Assembly: GCF_009663395.1 (NCBI RefSeq)
Contig: NZ_QKNW01000001.1
Location: forward strand, 868,001 to 932,000
DNA: 64,000 bases
DNA from: Halosegnis longus
GTDB lineage: Archaea; Halobacteriota; Halobacteria; Halobacteriales; Haloarculaceae
Direction of reading: 5' to 3'
Below the pieces are notes generated by a model. It made no database searches. It was given only the letters and a program-made list of their open reading frames with translations, and was not told where the DNA came from. Positions 16,600 through 25,319 of this stretch are shown here, in pieces. The number at the start of each line of letters is the position of its first letter. Within the stretch, counting starts at the first letter, position 1. The translations under genes were made by a program, and so were the position numbers.

Positions 16600-17304
16600 T
16601 TACGGCTTTCGCTCACCTGCCAACGCCTCCGGCCCGGAGTCGAGCGCCGCCCGCACCGTCTCGATGTGGTCGCCGCGACACCGCGAGGCGAACAGTTCGT
16701 GTCCCCCGTCGTAGGCGACCCGGTGGGATTCGGGGACGCGTTCCTCGATTGCGCCCGCGCTGACGACCGCGTCGGTCGGCGTGTAGAACACGCTCGCGCG
16801 CTCGGTGTCGAACGGCGGGAGCCGCTGTTGGGCGCGGTGTGCCTCTCGCAGGAACGTCGGCGCGGCCCGCTTCGGATTCTCCGCGTACCGCTCGTCGGTC
16901 GTCAGCTCCCCGAGCAGGTCCTGCTCGATGCCCGCCGGGAGAATGGGCGTCGCAATCGGCAGTCGCATCGCCAGCGAGACGATTGGATTGTCGAGGTCAT
17001 CGTGAAAGCCCCACCACGGGCTACAGTGGACGGCGGTCTCGTAGTCGTCGAGGAACGCGCCGATGAGACCGCCCGTCGAGTGGGTGAGCAGTCGGTACTC
17101 GTCGAGTCCGTTCGTCACCGCCCGCACCGGGTCGAGATACTCCGCGTCGAAGTCACGTATCGTAATCGGAAGCTGGAAGCCGTGAATCGTGTACTCCTCG
17201 AACTGGTCGGTGAGCCACTCCACGCCGGGGTGTTCGAACCGGTTCCCCCACCCGAGCACGAGCACGAGGTCGTCGTCGCCGTCGCCGAAGGTCGCGGTGC
17301 GCAT
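16600..17304 (-). CDS. Alpha/beta hydrolase
   Basis: 234 residues from the ATG complementary to 17302-17304. The N-terminal LVLVLGWGNRFEHPGVEWL is the oxyanion-hole segment. The nucleophile elbow is LLTHSTGGLIG (Ser near residue 90), and a late Asp/His pair (YTPTDAVVSA, YDGGHELF) completes the triad. No lid domain or signal sequence is seen, so it is a cytoplasmic esterase-like enzyme of unknown substrate. It lies head to head with the next gene, with 73 bp between. Confidence 0.75.
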   Translation of the reverse strand: MRTATFGDGDDDLVLVLGWGNRFEHPGVEWLTDQFEEYTIHGFQLPITIRDFDAEYLDPVRAVTNGLDEYRLLTHSTGGLIGAFLDDYETAVHCSPWWGFHDDLDNPIVSLAMRLPIATPILPAGIEQDLLGELTTDERYAENPKRAAPTFLREAHRAQQRLPPFDTERASVFYTPTDAVVSAGAIEERVPESHRVAYDGGHELFASRCRGDHIETVRAALDSGPEALAGERKP

Positions 17305-17377
17305 ACCCCGAGTACGGCAGGTCGTCGCTTGTATCCTCGGGCGCAAGCGGTTTGTCCGACACCCTCCACCTCCGAGT

Positions 17378-18046
17378 ATGACAGACGTGACCGCCGGCAT
17401 CGACCGCGAGCGGGCCGTCGCGACCATCGAGCGCATGCTCGAGCGCGCGAGCGACCCGCTGCCCGTACCGCTGCGTGAAATCTGGGTCGCCGGCGACGTC
17501 GTCGTCGGACTCGACCCCGTCCCGCGCGTCGACATCTACCTCACCAAGGACCTGCTGTTCAAGGACAGCCCCGAGCGCGAAGCCGAGTTCGAAGACGAGT
17601 ACGGCGTCGCGGGCGTCGGCAAGAGCGTCCGGGCCGAGTGGGCCGACGACCACCCGGACCTGCTTCGCGCCGACGAGTCGGGGTACGTCGACCCCGCGGC
17701 CTGTCTCGTCGCACATCTACTACCCGACACCGACGACCTCCCGATTCGCGTGACGGTCTCGAACACCGGCTTCGAGCGCGCCGTCCCGAAGCGCCTCGGG
17801 AAGTTCGACGACGGCGACGACACGCTCCCACTGGACCCGCGGGCCGCCCTGCTGTGGGCCGACGAAGGCGACGGCGGAACGGTCAGTTCGTCTGCACTCG
17901 AAAAGCTCCGCGACAACGAGTTCGTCTTCGCCACGCTGGAGCAGGCGCTCGCGATGGTGGACGAAGACGCCGATACGGAGGCCGCGGCCGACGCAATCGG
18001 GACGTTCGATACCGACGGGCGAACAATCGAAAGCGACGTGGTGTGA
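17378..18046 (+). CDS. Conserved haloarchaeal protein of unknown function
   Basis: 222 residues, acidic, soluble. I do not recognise a catalytic motif. Notable stretches are a nucleotidyltransferase-like start LREIWVAGDVVVGLDPVPRVDIYLTKDLL (residues 33-61) and a C-terminal Asp/Glu/Ala-rich tail. The strand-turn pattern DPVPRVDIYLT faintly recalls polymerase-beta-like folds, but the GS motif is missing. It probably belongs to one of the DUF70xx-type haloarchaeal families. A TATA-like box is not clear in the 73-bp gap upstream. Downstream, TTCAGCC/GGCTGAA (18107-18129) can form a hairpin before the convergent aminopeptidase gene. Confidence 0.7.
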   Translation: MTDVTAGIDRERAVATIERMLERASDPLPVPLREIWVAGDVVVGLDPVPRVDIYLTKDLLFKDSPEREAEFEDEYGVAGVGKSVRAEWADDHPDLLRADESGYVDPAACLVAHLLPDTDDLPIRVTVSNTGFERAVPKRLGKFDDGDDTLPLDPRAALLWADEGDGGTVSSSALEKLRDNEFVFATLEQALAMVDEDADTEAAADAIGTFDTDGRTIESDVV

Positions 18047-18130
18047 GTACCGGGAGCGCGTCGGTGCTATTCGGTCTCGCGCCGTTCGCTCCCGCTCTGG
18101 TTCTGTTCAGCCTCGCTACGCTCGGCTGAA

Positions 18131-19210
18131 CTACTCTTCGAAGATGAACGTCCCGTCCGTCTGGATGCGCTCGCCGTCCACCTCGATGAACGAGTCCTCG
18201 CTCATGTCGACAATCATGTCGGTGTGGACGGCCGAGTCGTTGCGCTCGTTCTCTTCGCTGACGGTGTCCTCGTAGGCCATCCCGATGGCCATGTGGACGG
18301 TGTCGCCCATCTTCTCGTCGAACAGCATGTTGTACGTGAACTCGTCGATGTCGCGGTTCATCCCGATGCCGAGTTCGCCGAGCCGCTTGGCTCCCTCGTC
18401 GGTTTCGAGCAGCGAGGTGAGCATCTCCTCGTTCTTCTCGGCGTCGTGTTCGACTACCTCGCCGTCTTCGAAGACGAGTCGAGCACCGAGCACCTCGCGG
18501 CCGTGGACCATCACGGGCTTGTCGAACAGCACCTCGCCCTCGACGCTGTCGGCGATGGGCGCGGTGAACACCTCGCCGCCCGGCATGTTGTGTTTCCCGC
18601 AGTCGTTTTTCACGATGTTGCCCTCGATGGACATGCGCACGTCCGTCGTCTCGCCCGACTTGATGTGCACCTCGTCGGCGTCTTCGAGGATGTCGACCAG
18701 CTGCGACTGGTACTCCTCGACGGCGTCCCAGTCCTTGTTGACGGCGCTCCAGACGAACTCCTCGTAGGCTTCCGTCGACATTTCCGCCTTCTGTGCGCCC
18801 GACGGCGTCGGGAACTGCGTCCCGTTCCACCGCTTTTCGAGATACTCCTGCTGGATTGGCTTGTTCTCCGCCGACTGCTTCTGTCGAATCTCCGGGGGAA
18901 CGTCGCTCTGTTCGGACATGTTCTGTTGGCCCCGGATGGAAATCATCGCGTCGGCGGCCTCGATTGGGGCCAGCGCCATCTCGTTGAGTTCGATGTCGTC
19001 CTCGTCGACGGCGCGCATGTAGGCGCGACTCGCGCGTGAGGACCCCATCGAGACGGAGGTGGTGGCACCGCGTTCGGCACACAGTTCGTTGACCGCGACG
19101 ATGAGGTCCTCTGCGGCCGGTTGCCCGCGGATGAGAACGTTATCGCCCTGCTGGATATCGGTACTGTGGTCAACGAGCACCTCGGCGTGCTCGCGGATAC
19201 GTGGGTCCAT
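18131..19210 (-). CDS. M29-family thermophilic aminopeptidase
   Basis: 359 residues, typical length for AmpS/AmpII-like metalloaminopeptidases. The N-terminal part (residues 1-100) is the Rossmann-like domain (VLIRGQPAAEDLIVAVNELC). The metal-binding C-terminal half shows the conserved Glu in NMPGGEVFTAP, H-x-G-like VHGREV, and the late GIGMNRDIDEFTYNMLFDEKMGDTVHMAIG block that contains metal ligands. It removes N-terminal residues from peptides in the cytoplasm. The gene stands alone on the minus strand. Confidence 0.85.
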   Translation of the reverse strand: MDPRIREHAEVLVDHSTDIQQGDNVLIRGQPAAEDLIVAVNELCAERGATTSVSMGSSRASRAYMRAVDEDDIELNEMALAPIEAADAMISIRGQQNMSEQSDVPPEIRQKQSAENKPIQQEYLEKRWNGTQFPTPSGAQKAEMSTEAYEEFVWSAVNKDWDAVEEYQSQLVDILEDADEVHIKSGETTDVRMSIEGNIVKNDCGKHNMPGGEVFTAPIADSVEGEVLFDKPVMVHGREVLGARLVFEDGEVVEHDAEKNEEMLTSLLETDEGAKRLGELGIGMNRDIDEFTYNMLFDEKMGDTVHMAIGMAYEDTVSEENERNDSAVHTDMIVDMSEDSFIEVDGERIQTDGTFIFEE

Positions 19211-19270
19211 ACCCTTCCTTGTGGGGGTAGACAGTTAGTTTTCCGCAGAAACCGGTTTCTGTTCGGATTC

Positions 19271-20053
19271 TTATACGTCGCCGACGGCGACGTGGAATGG
19301 AATCGTCTCCCGACGCTCGTACTCGCCGGCCTGCGTCTGTTCGAGTGCCGTGCGGCCCATCTCGCGCCACGCCGCGCGCAGGCGGTCGAGCGCGTCGGCG
19401 TCGCCGGCGAGGTCGCCCCGCTGGGTGTGAATCGCGTCGCCGCGCGCCTTCCGGCCCACGGCTTCGAGGTCGGCCTCAGAGTACGGCGGTTCGACCGTCT
19501 GTGTCTGGTCGCGACGGGCCGTCTCGACGTTCGCGAATCCGGCCTCCTCGAACAGGTCGACGAGTCGGTTTCCGAGGGTTACGTCGGTGTCGACGCCGGC
19601 GATGTAGCGGTCGCGCGCCTCCCCCGCCAGTCGCGACTCGCTCGCGACGGTGGACTCGACGGTGACGGCTTCGTTGTCGGGTTCGACGGCCGCGACCGAC
19701 TCGCTCGCGACGCGGGCAAACTCACCGAGCGCGCGCTCGGGGTCGGGGAGGTTGATGAGCAGCGCCTGACAGACGACGATGTCGAAGCTGTCGTCCGGGA
19801 ACGGGAGCTGGTAGGCGTCGGCGCGCACCCCCGGCACGGCTCGGGGGAGATGCGCCAGCAGGTCGGCGTCGCGGTCCGCGCCGACGATGCGGGCGTCCGT
19901 CTCTTCTCGGAGGGCCGCCGCGAGTTCGCCGGTCCCGCAGCCGACGTCGAGCACGGAGTCGCGGCTGGCGAGTCGGAGAGGCGCGAGGGCGGTCCGGTCG
20001 TCCCACATCCCCTCGCGCGTGCGGTCGAGATACTCGGCGGAAAAGCGGCGCAC
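19271..20053 (-). CDS. Class I SAM-dependent methyltransferase
   Basis: 260 residues. Motif I is VLDVGCGTGELAAAL (residues 34-48), the acidic loop is GADRDADLL, and motif IV is FDIVVCQALLINLPDPERAL, a standard class I fold. The C-terminal half (YIAGVDTDVTLGNRLVDLFEEAGFANVETARRDQT) is the substrate-binding part but gives no clear acceptor. The 45-bp gap upstream separates it from the cupin gene on the same strand, so the two may be cotranscribed. Confidence 0.8.
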   Translation of the reverse strand: MRRFSAEYLDRTREGMWDDRTALAPLRLASRDSVLDVGCGTGELAAALREETDARIVGADRDADLLAHLPRAVPGVRADAYQLPFPDDSFDIVVCQALLINLPDPERALGEFARVASESVAAVEPDNEAVTVESTVASESRLAGEARDRYIAGVDTDVTLGNRLVDLFEEAGFANVETARRDQTQTVEPPYSEADLEAVGRKARGDAIHTQRGDLAGDADALDRLRAAWREMGRTALEQTQAGEYERRETIPFHVAVGDV

Positions 20054-20098
20054 ACCGCGCGTTCGACGCGGTTGGAAAAAACGGCGTCGGCTCTCGCT

Positions 20099-20560
20099 CT
20101 ACGCGTCGAGTTCCGTCCCACACTCGGGACAGACGAGCACCATCCCGTCGTCGCCGAACTGCATCTGCATGTTGTCGCTGTCGCCCTCGGGACACGGCTG
20201 CGGGAGCCGCACGTCTCCGCTCTCGCGGGGGGCACCGAGCGCGATGACGGCCGCCTCGCCGTCGCCGGTGTTCTCGCTGGTCTGGTACTTGCCGGGGGCA
20301 AACCGGATGGCCTCCTCGGCCTCGAGCACGACCGACTCGTCGCCGTCGTAGCCGACGGTGAAGGTCACCTCGCCCTCGATGACGTAGAAAATCTCCTCTT
20401 GGTCCATGTGGGTGTGCAGCCCGCCGGACAGCCCCTCGCCGGGGTCGACTCGGTAGTGATTGATTGCGAGACCGCTCGCGTCGAGGGCGTCGGTCAGCCC
20501 GCGTCGGTCTGCCGCCCCCATCCCGCCCGATTCCACGTCTGCCACGGAGACTTTCTCCAT
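20099..20560 (-). CDS. Cupin-domain protein with C-terminal zinc-ribbon-like tail
   Basis: 153 residues. The single cupin barrel shows motif 1 GGLHTHMDQEEIFYVIEGEV (His, His, Glu metal ligands) and motif 2 AIRFAPGKYQTSEN, in which the usual third His is Tyr/Gln. The last 20 residues carry VCPECGTELDA, half of a zinc ribbon, with a single upstream Cys (LPQPCPEG). No enzymatic assignment is possible. It may be a small sensor or isomerase-type cupin. Confidence 0.7.
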   Translation of the reverse strand: MEKVSVADVESGGMGAADRRGLTDALDASGLAINHYRVDPGEGLSGGLHTHMDQEEIFYVIEGEVTFTVGYDGDESVVLEAEEAIRFAPGKYQTSENTGDGEAAVIALGAPRESGDVRLPQPCPEGDSDNMQMQFGDDGMVLVCPECGTELDA

Positions 20561-20671
20561 ACTCTCCGCTCGGGAGCCAGCCTCAAAAGGGTCGGCTCGC
20601 CGGCTTACCCCTGATACAACTCGCGGACTCGCTCGCGGTTCCCGTCGGTCACCGCTCGCTGGCCCGTCCGG

Positions 20672-21535
20672 TCACTCCGTGTGGAGTTCGCGAACTCGCT
20701 CGATGTTCCACGCGAAGGATTTCCCGTCTTCCGTCGGGGTTTCGAGCGCCATCGGCACGCCGAGGTCGGCGGCGGTGTTGATGAACGCGCGCATCCCCTC
20801 GACGCCGATTTCGCCCTCGCCGATGTGGGCGTGTTCGTCCTTGTTGGTGCCGCAGGCGTGTTTCGAGTCGTTGAGGTGGACGTAGGAGAGCCGGTCGAGT
20901 CCGACGACGTCGTCGAACTCGGCGAACGTCGCCTCGACGCCCTCGGCGGTCGAGAGGTCGTAGCCCGCGGCGAAGACGTGGGCCGTGTCGAGACAGAACT
21001 CGATATCCTCGCTCGTCTCGTCGGCGACGGTCGCGAGATGCTCGAACTGCCCGCCGAGTTTGGTGCCCGACCCCGCGTCGGACTCGATGAGCACCGTCAC
21101 GTCTTCGGGCACGTCGAGGTCATCGAGCACGGAGCCGGCGTTCGCCAGCCCGCCCTCCACGCCCGCGCCGGTGTGTGCCCCGAGGTGGACGTTGACGTAC
21201 GGGATGTCGAGGCGGTCGGCCACGTCGACCTCCTCCTGCATCGACGCCAGTGATTTCCGGCGGAGGTCGTCTTTCGGCGTGCAGAGATTGACGAGATACG
21301 AGGTGTGGATGACCCACGGGCGCACGTCGTTTTCCGCCGCGAGGTCGCGAAACTGCGCGGCGGCCTCGTCGTCGATGCTCGGCGACTGCCACACCTGCGG
21401 GGAGTGGGAGAAGATCTGCCCGCAGTTGCCACCGTAGTCGAGTTGCTGGTGGACGGCGTTCGCCGGCCCGTCGTACGGTCCCGCGCTCTTCGCGATTGAG
21501 GTGTGTGCCCCGATGCGGATGTCGGCTTCGCTCAT
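20672..21535 (-). CDS. nfo: Endonuclease IV (AP endonuclease, Nfo)
   Basis: 287 residues from the ATG complementary to 21533-21535. Family features in order are [38 protein letters not shown] (zinc His), [11 protein letters not shown] (zinc His), [11 protein letters not shown] (zinc Glu), [15 protein letters not shown] (zinc Asp/His), [27 protein letters not shown] and [10 protein letters not shown]. All metal ligands of the three-zinc site are present. The enzyme cuts DNA at abasic sites in base excision repair. A longer in-frame extension upstream runs into the non-coding repeat region and is rejected. Confidence 0.93.
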   Translation of the reverse strand: MSEADIRIGAHTSIAKSAGPYDGPANAVHQQLDYGGNCGQIFSHSPQVWQSPSIDDEAAAQFRDLAAENDVRPWVIHTSYLVNLCTPKDDLRRKSLASMQEEVDVADRLDIPYVNVHLGAHTGAGVEGGLANAGSVLDDLDVPEDVTVLIESDAGSGTKLGGQFEHLATVADETSEDIEFCLDTAHVFAAGYDLSTAEGVEATFAEFDDVVGLDRLSYVHLNDSKHACGTNKDEHAHIGEGEIGVEGMRAFINTAADLGVPMALETPTEDGKSFAWNIERVRELHTE

Positions 21536-21596
21536 GGTCGTGGTCGGGTGTCGGACACGAAAAGTGGTCTTGTTTGGTCGCTGTTTACCGTTATTT

Positions 21597-21768
21597 TGAC
21601 ACCGTTCTCGCTGTTTGGCACAGGGGAGGACACGGTGCTGTTTGCTCGGCTTTCGACAGCAACAGCACCACTCTCGTTGCTTGGCCCCCGAGGAAACCGC
21701 ACTGGTAGATTTAGCTTCAACAACACCGCAACCACTCTCGTTGCTTGGCTTCGGGGAAGCAGCACCGC
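21597..21768 (+). repeat. Tandem degenerate repeat, about 65-bp units
   Basis: ACCGTTCTCGCTGTTTGGC (21601), ACCACTCTCGTTGCTTGGC (21667) and ACCACTCTCGTTGCTTGGC (21731) begin units spaced 66 and 64 bp. The second and third share the full 19 bases. Each is followed by a G-rich stretch and a CACCGCA-like or CACGGTG-like segment. Confidence 0.55.
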
Positions 21769-22066
21769 ACCAACCTTTCCCCACACCGCACACGCGCCAG
21801 AGGCGCGGTGCGGTAGGCCACCGCCTTGGTTGCCCAATCAAGCGATGCGGTGCGTTGGCGTGAGCCGGCGCGCCTCGTGCGTGCCCGTCGTCGCGAGGGA
21901 CGAGCGAACGCAGTGAGCGAGTCGGCTGGGGAGGCTCGTGGGCGGTGCGGTCGGTGGGACTGAAAGGGGCGGGCGTGTCGCGCGTGTTCGGTCGGCTCCG
22001 TGACCCCTCTCGACGCGAACGCAGTGAGCGGAGAGATGTCACGGGGAGACCGCGACACGCCCGGGG
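21761..22066 (+). repeat. Structured dispersed element, copy 1
   Basis: About 306 bp matching 59389-59731 in order: a hairpin ACCGCA/TGCGGT with inner stem GCGCC/GGCGC (21785-21814), the GGTAGGCCACCGC box, GGTTGCC, the GCGAGGGA and GAGCGA blocks, CGGCTGGGGAGGCTCGTGGG, GGACTGAAA, and a 12-bp closing stem GGGCGTGTCGCG (21971-21982) with CGCGACACGCCC (22051-22062). Inner stems differ between copies but are kept as pairs. It may be a non-coding RNA or a small mobile element. No T-run terminator is seen beyond CTTT. Confidence 0.6.
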
Positions 22067-22132
22067 CTTTCCGGCTGGTCACAACAAGAAAACCAAATTC
22101 AACGATAGACACCTCAAAACATCAGAACCAAT

Positions 22133-22936
22133 CTACGCCGTAGGGTCGTCACGAGACCGCGTCCACGCCTCCGACCCATACTTCTCGCGAGCACGTTGTT
22201 CGGCAAACCGGACCTCGTCGTCCGACCACGCGCCCGCCTCGGCACCGGCCCACTCGGCGAGCGCATCCTCCAGTGCGGTCACCACATCCGCGCGCGACAG
22301 CTCCGGGCGAAGCTCTTTGAGACTCGTCACACGGCCCTCGAACTCGGCGGGCGACACCGCTTCGCTGAAACACCCCAGATGGCGCTCGGGGTCGCTCGCG
22401 AAGGAAATCGAGCCGTGTTGGATGACGGCGTCCTTCCGGCGATACTGGGCGTTGCCCGACAGCTTCCGGCCGTCGCCGGCGACGATATCGTGGGCCGGGT
22501 GGAGCGCGCGGAGATAACAGGCCGGCTCGTGGACGGCGGGCTGCTCCTCGTCGGCAAAGTGGGCGTCGACGCCGAGCGCGTCGAAGGCATCGAAGAGGGG
22601 CTGACAGAACCGCTCGTACGTTTCCATCAGGTCGCCCGGAACCTCGTCTGCGGGAGCGATAATCGAGTAGGAGATGTCGCCGTAGGTGTCGTGGTAGATA
22701 CCGCCGCCGCCGGTGTTGCGCCGAATCACGTCGATGCCCGCCCGCTCGCAGGCGGCCCAGTCGACGCTCTCGGGAGCCTGGCGATAGCCGAGCGAGAGAG
22801 TGCTCGGTTCCCACTGGTACAGCCGGACGGTTCGGGGACCACCGGACGCGGCGGTTCGAGCGGCGGCCTCGTCGTAGGCCATCGCCTCACCGCCCGGCAG
22901 CGTTTGCTCGCGGAGCAGTCGCCACGCGTCGCTCAT
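22133..22936 (-). CDS. lplA: Lipoate-protein ligase A family (LplA/LipM-like)
   Basis: 267 residues of the BPL/LPL fold. Conserved elements are LYQWEPSTLSLGYRQ, VIRRNTGGGGIYHDTYGDISYSI (the RxTGGG motif with the H-x6-D/N part), and the catalytic Lys in GRKLSGNAQYRRKDAVIQHGSI. The family attaches lipoate to the E2 or H-protein lysine from ATP and lipoate, or transfers octanoate. The sequence alone does not distinguish these. The start overlaps the end of the RNase H-like gene by 4 bp (22933-22936), so the two are coupled. Confidence 0.88.
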   Translation of the reverse strand: MSDAWRLLREQTLPGGEAMAYDEAAARTAASGGPRTVRLYQWEPSTLSLGYRQAPESVDWAACERAGIDVIRRNTGGGGIYHDTYGDISYSIIAPADEVPGDLMETYERFCQPLFDAFDALGVDAHFADEEQPAVHEPACYLRALHPAHDIVAGDGRKLSGNAQYRRKDAVIQHGSISFASDPERHLGCFSEAVSPAEFEGRVTSLKELRPELSRADVVTALEDALAEWAGAEAGAWSDDEVRFAEQRAREKYGSEAWTRSRDDPTA

Positions 22937-23667
22937 TCGACGAAGGTCTGGTCGTGGAGGCGGTCGGTGACCTCATCGAGCAGCGTCTGCAGGTGGACCG
23001 TGTCCTCGCGGTTGTAGGAGATGAGCGTCTCCAGCGAGCCGTCCTGGCCGCGCTCGTGTTCGCGCCACAGTCGGACGGCGTCGCGCCCGGAGATGTCGGG
23101 CCGGTCGCGCTCGATACCCACCTCCGGTTCGATGGCTTTCAGCCCGCCGGACAGCCCCACCTTCTTCGCGGCGTACATCGCGTCGATGTGGGGCGTGTCG
23201 ATGTCGAGGTCGAACGACTCTTCGAGGAACGGTACGTCGAATGAGGCTCCGTTGAACGTGACGAGCAGGGAGCCGTCCAACTGCTCGCGGAGGTTCCCGG
23301 CCGTGAGGTCGTCCCCGCGGACGAGGGTCGTGGTGTCGCCGTCCCGGTGGAACGAGACCGTCGTTACGTCGTCGCGTTCGGGGGAGAGCCCGGTCGTCTC
23401 GATATCGAAGAAGACGGTGTCATCACGGAAGTTCTCGTAACAGCGCCACAGCTCGCTCGACGGGAATCGCTCGCCGAAAAAGCGGCTGTCCTCGCGGTCG
23501 AGGCGGTCGCGGGCGGTGTCGATGAACGCCTCGATTCGCTCGCCGGTGGTCGGGCCGACGTGGCTGGGGTCGAAGCTGTCCCAGTCGGTAGCCCCCGCCT
23601 TCCAGAGCTTTCGTTCCGTGGTCTCCCCGACGCCGCTGACGGGGATGAAGCTGTTCTCGATGCGCAT
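22933..23667 (-). CDS. RNase H-like exonuclease-domain protein (YprB type) with N-terminal helix-hairpin-helix
   Basis: 244 residues from the ATG complementary to 23665-23667. The N-terminus NSFIPVSGVGETTERKLWKAG resembles a helix-hairpin-helix DNA-binding segment. From residue 87 a DnaQ/RNase H fold follows, with VFFDIETTGLSPERD (the DxE motif), TFNGASFDVPFLEESF, HIDAMYAAKK and YNREDTVHLQTLL (the last Asp). All acidic active-site residues are kept, so nuclease activity is likely. It is translationally coupled to the lipoate ligase downstream. Confidence 0.83.
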   Translation of the reverse strand: MRIENSFIPVSGVGETTERKLWKAGATDWDSFDPSHVGPTTGERIEAFIDTARDRLDREDSRFFGERFPSSELWRCYENFRDDTVFFDIETTGLSPERDDVTTVSFHRDGDTTTLVRGDDLTAGNLREQLDGSLLVTFNGASFDVPFLEESFDLDIDTPHIDAMYAAKKVGLSGGLKAIEPEVGIERDRPDISGRDAVRLWREHERGQDGSLETLISYNREDTVHLQTLLDEVTDRLHDQTFVE

Positions 23668-23791
23668 ACCGGCAGTACCCGTCCACCGGCTAACGTGTTT
23701 CGCTCGCCGCGGGGGCCAGTCGCCAGCCGACGAGTCCACAGACGGCAACACCGGACGAATCTGCCGACGGCGGCACTCGCGTCGAGACGGC

Positions 23792-24448
23792 TCACGGCGG
23801 CAGCGTCGTCGGCCTCGCACACGGCTCCACGGTCTCGGTGCTCGCGTCCGTCGTCTGCGTGAACCGCCCGGTGTAGCCGAGGATCTCGCCGGCGAGCGGG
23901 TTCGACACCTCTGCACGCACACGAAAGCGGTCCTCGTCGGGGAGAAATCGGTCGCGCACCTCGACGCTTGCTGCCATCGGTCCGGCGAGCGGGAGATACC
24001 GGCCGCCGGCACGGAGCCACTGCTTGCCCCCCTCAACGACGAGTTCGCCCCCCTCGACGCGGGGGTGGAGTTCGCTCACGATGTGGCCATCGCGTCCGAG
24101 GAAGTCGAACAGGCGGTCGCGCGACTCGTCGTAGACGGTCAGGGAGTCGAACCGCCGACGCTTCGAGTCGAAGGTGAACGCGCGCTGGGTGATGAGCGCC
24201 TCCCGACCCGCCACCTCGACACCGGCCGTCGTCACGGTGAACGGAATCGCCGCGCCCTGTTCCGGAAACAGCAGATTCCAGCGGGGCATCACGTACAGTC
24301 CGGGGAGAACGAGCGTGCCACGAGTAATATCCATCTCGCCGCGGCCGACACAGACGCGGTCGTCGGTAGAATCGAGCGCGTAGCGGTCGCGCACGCGCTC
24401 GTGGAGCCGGTCGGTCTCGTCGCCGAGTTTCGCCGCGTACACACCCAT
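23792..24448 (-). CDS. DUF4166-type protein
   Basis: 218 residues from the ATG complementary to 24446-24448. The start MGVYAAKLGDETDRLHERVR and the segment VGRGEMDITRGTLVLPGLY match the pattern of DUF4166 proteins (a VYxxxLG start, then G-x-MxVxRG). The C-terminal half is beta-rich (FDSLTVYDESRDRLFDFLGRDGHI, FRVRAEVSNPLAGEILGYTG). No catalytic site is known for the family. There is no membrane segment. It precedes the ABC exporter genes on the same strand, with 40 bp between. Confidence 0.65.
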   Translation of the reverse strand: MGVYAAKLGDETDRLHERVRDRYALDSTDDRVCVGRGEMDITRGTLVLPGLYVMPRWNLLFPEQGAAIPFTVTTAGVEVAGREALITQRAFTFDSKRRRFDSLTVYDESRDRLFDFLGRDGHIVSELHPRVEGGELVVEGGKQWLRAGGRYLPLAGPMAASVEVRDRFLPDEDRFRVRAEVSNPLAGEILGYTGRFTQTTDASTETVEPCARPTTLPP

Positions 24449-24488
24449 GGTCGTCGATTTCGAGCGAGCGAGCAATGAGCATTGGGGG

Positions 24489-25319
24489 CTACGACACCGA
24501 GGAGCTCGACGCCCGTCCGATGAGATAGACGGCGGCGGCCCCGAACGCGAGGTCGAGAACGGTTAGGATGGCGAGTGCGGGAACGAGCGTGTTCCAGACG
24601 CCGGTGAACTGCGTCACCTCGATGACGGTCATGGTGTCGCGACCAAGCATCACTGCCCGCGCGGCGTCGATGCCGTAGGTGACGGGGTTGTACTTCGCGA
24701 CGGTCTGAACCCATCCCGGCAGCGCGTCGAGGGGGAGAAACCCGGTCGACAAGAAGAGGAGGGGAAACTGCATCACGTTGGAGGCGATAATGGTCGACTC
24801 CTGGTCGCGGGTGACGAGCGCAATCACGTTCGACAGCCCCATGAACCACAGCGAGAAGACGACGCCGATACCGATGATGGCGAGGGCACTCGGAATGCCA
24901 CCAGCGATGGAGGCCCCCAATAGCGTTCCGAGCACGAGGATGATACCGACCTGCACGGCGATACGCAGCAGTTCGGCGGTCGCCTTCCCGAGGAAGACAC
25001 CGCCGCGGTGCATCGGGCTGGCGAGAATCTTCTCGAAGATACCCTCCTCGATATCCTCGACCAAGCCGATACCGGAGGTGACGGCCGCGGCAAGTGCCAC
25101 CTGAATTGCGATGGCCGGGACGAGATACGTCTCGTAGGTGATACTGCCGCCACCACGGTTGATTGCGCCCGTCGCCACCCCGCCGAACACCTGCGTGAAC
25201 AGGACGAGGAAGATGATCGGCTGGGCGAGCGAGACGACGAGCACGAACGGATTGCGCACCGCCTTCAGATTCCAGCGCTTGAAGTTCACCCACACGTCCC
25301 ACAGGAAGCCGTTGCTCAT
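24489..25319 (-). CDS. ABC-2 type exporter permease
   Basis: 276 residues with six predicted membrane helices, typical ABC-2 layout. Notable stretches are an N-terminal amphipathic part with FKRWNLKAVRNPFVLVVSLAQPIIFLVLF, EDIEEGIFEKILASPMHRGGVFLGKA (conserved cytoplasmic loop), FPLLFLSTGFLPLDALPGW, and NPVTYGIDAARAVMLG. It pairs with the ATPase whose stop overlaps this start by 4 bp (25316-25319). Such pairs export drugs, lipids or polysaccharides. The substrate is unknown, and similarity to daunorubicin-type exporters is only general. Confidence 0.88.
   Translation of the reverse strand: MSNGFLWDVWVNFKRWNLKAVRNPFVLVVSLAQPIIFLVLFTQVFGGVATGAINRGGGSITYETYLVPAIAIQVALAAAVTSGIGLVEDIEEGIFEKILASPMHRGGVFLGKATAELLRIAVQVGIILVLGTLLGASIAGGIPSALAIIGIGVVFSLWFMGLSNVIALVTRDQESTIIASNVMQFPLLFLSTGFLPLDALPGWVQTVAKYNPVTYGIDAARAVMLGRDTMTVIEVTQFTGVWNTLVPALAILTVLDLAFGAAAVYLIGRASSSSVS

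Larger units (their letters stand above)
21536..22132. other. Gene-free stretch of 597 bp between nfo and the lipoate ligase gene
   Basis: It holds three degenerate tandem units of about 65 bp (21597-21768), a structured element that recurs at 59.4 kb (21761-22066), and a short A-rich tail (AACAAGAAAACC). The open frames here are low-complexity Arg/Pro/Ser strings and are not believed. Confidence 0.7.

Noticed and set aside
20672-22042. Extended N-terminus of endonuclease IV into the repeat region
   Set aside because: The extension is low-complexity and the conserved protein begins at the ATG at 21535.
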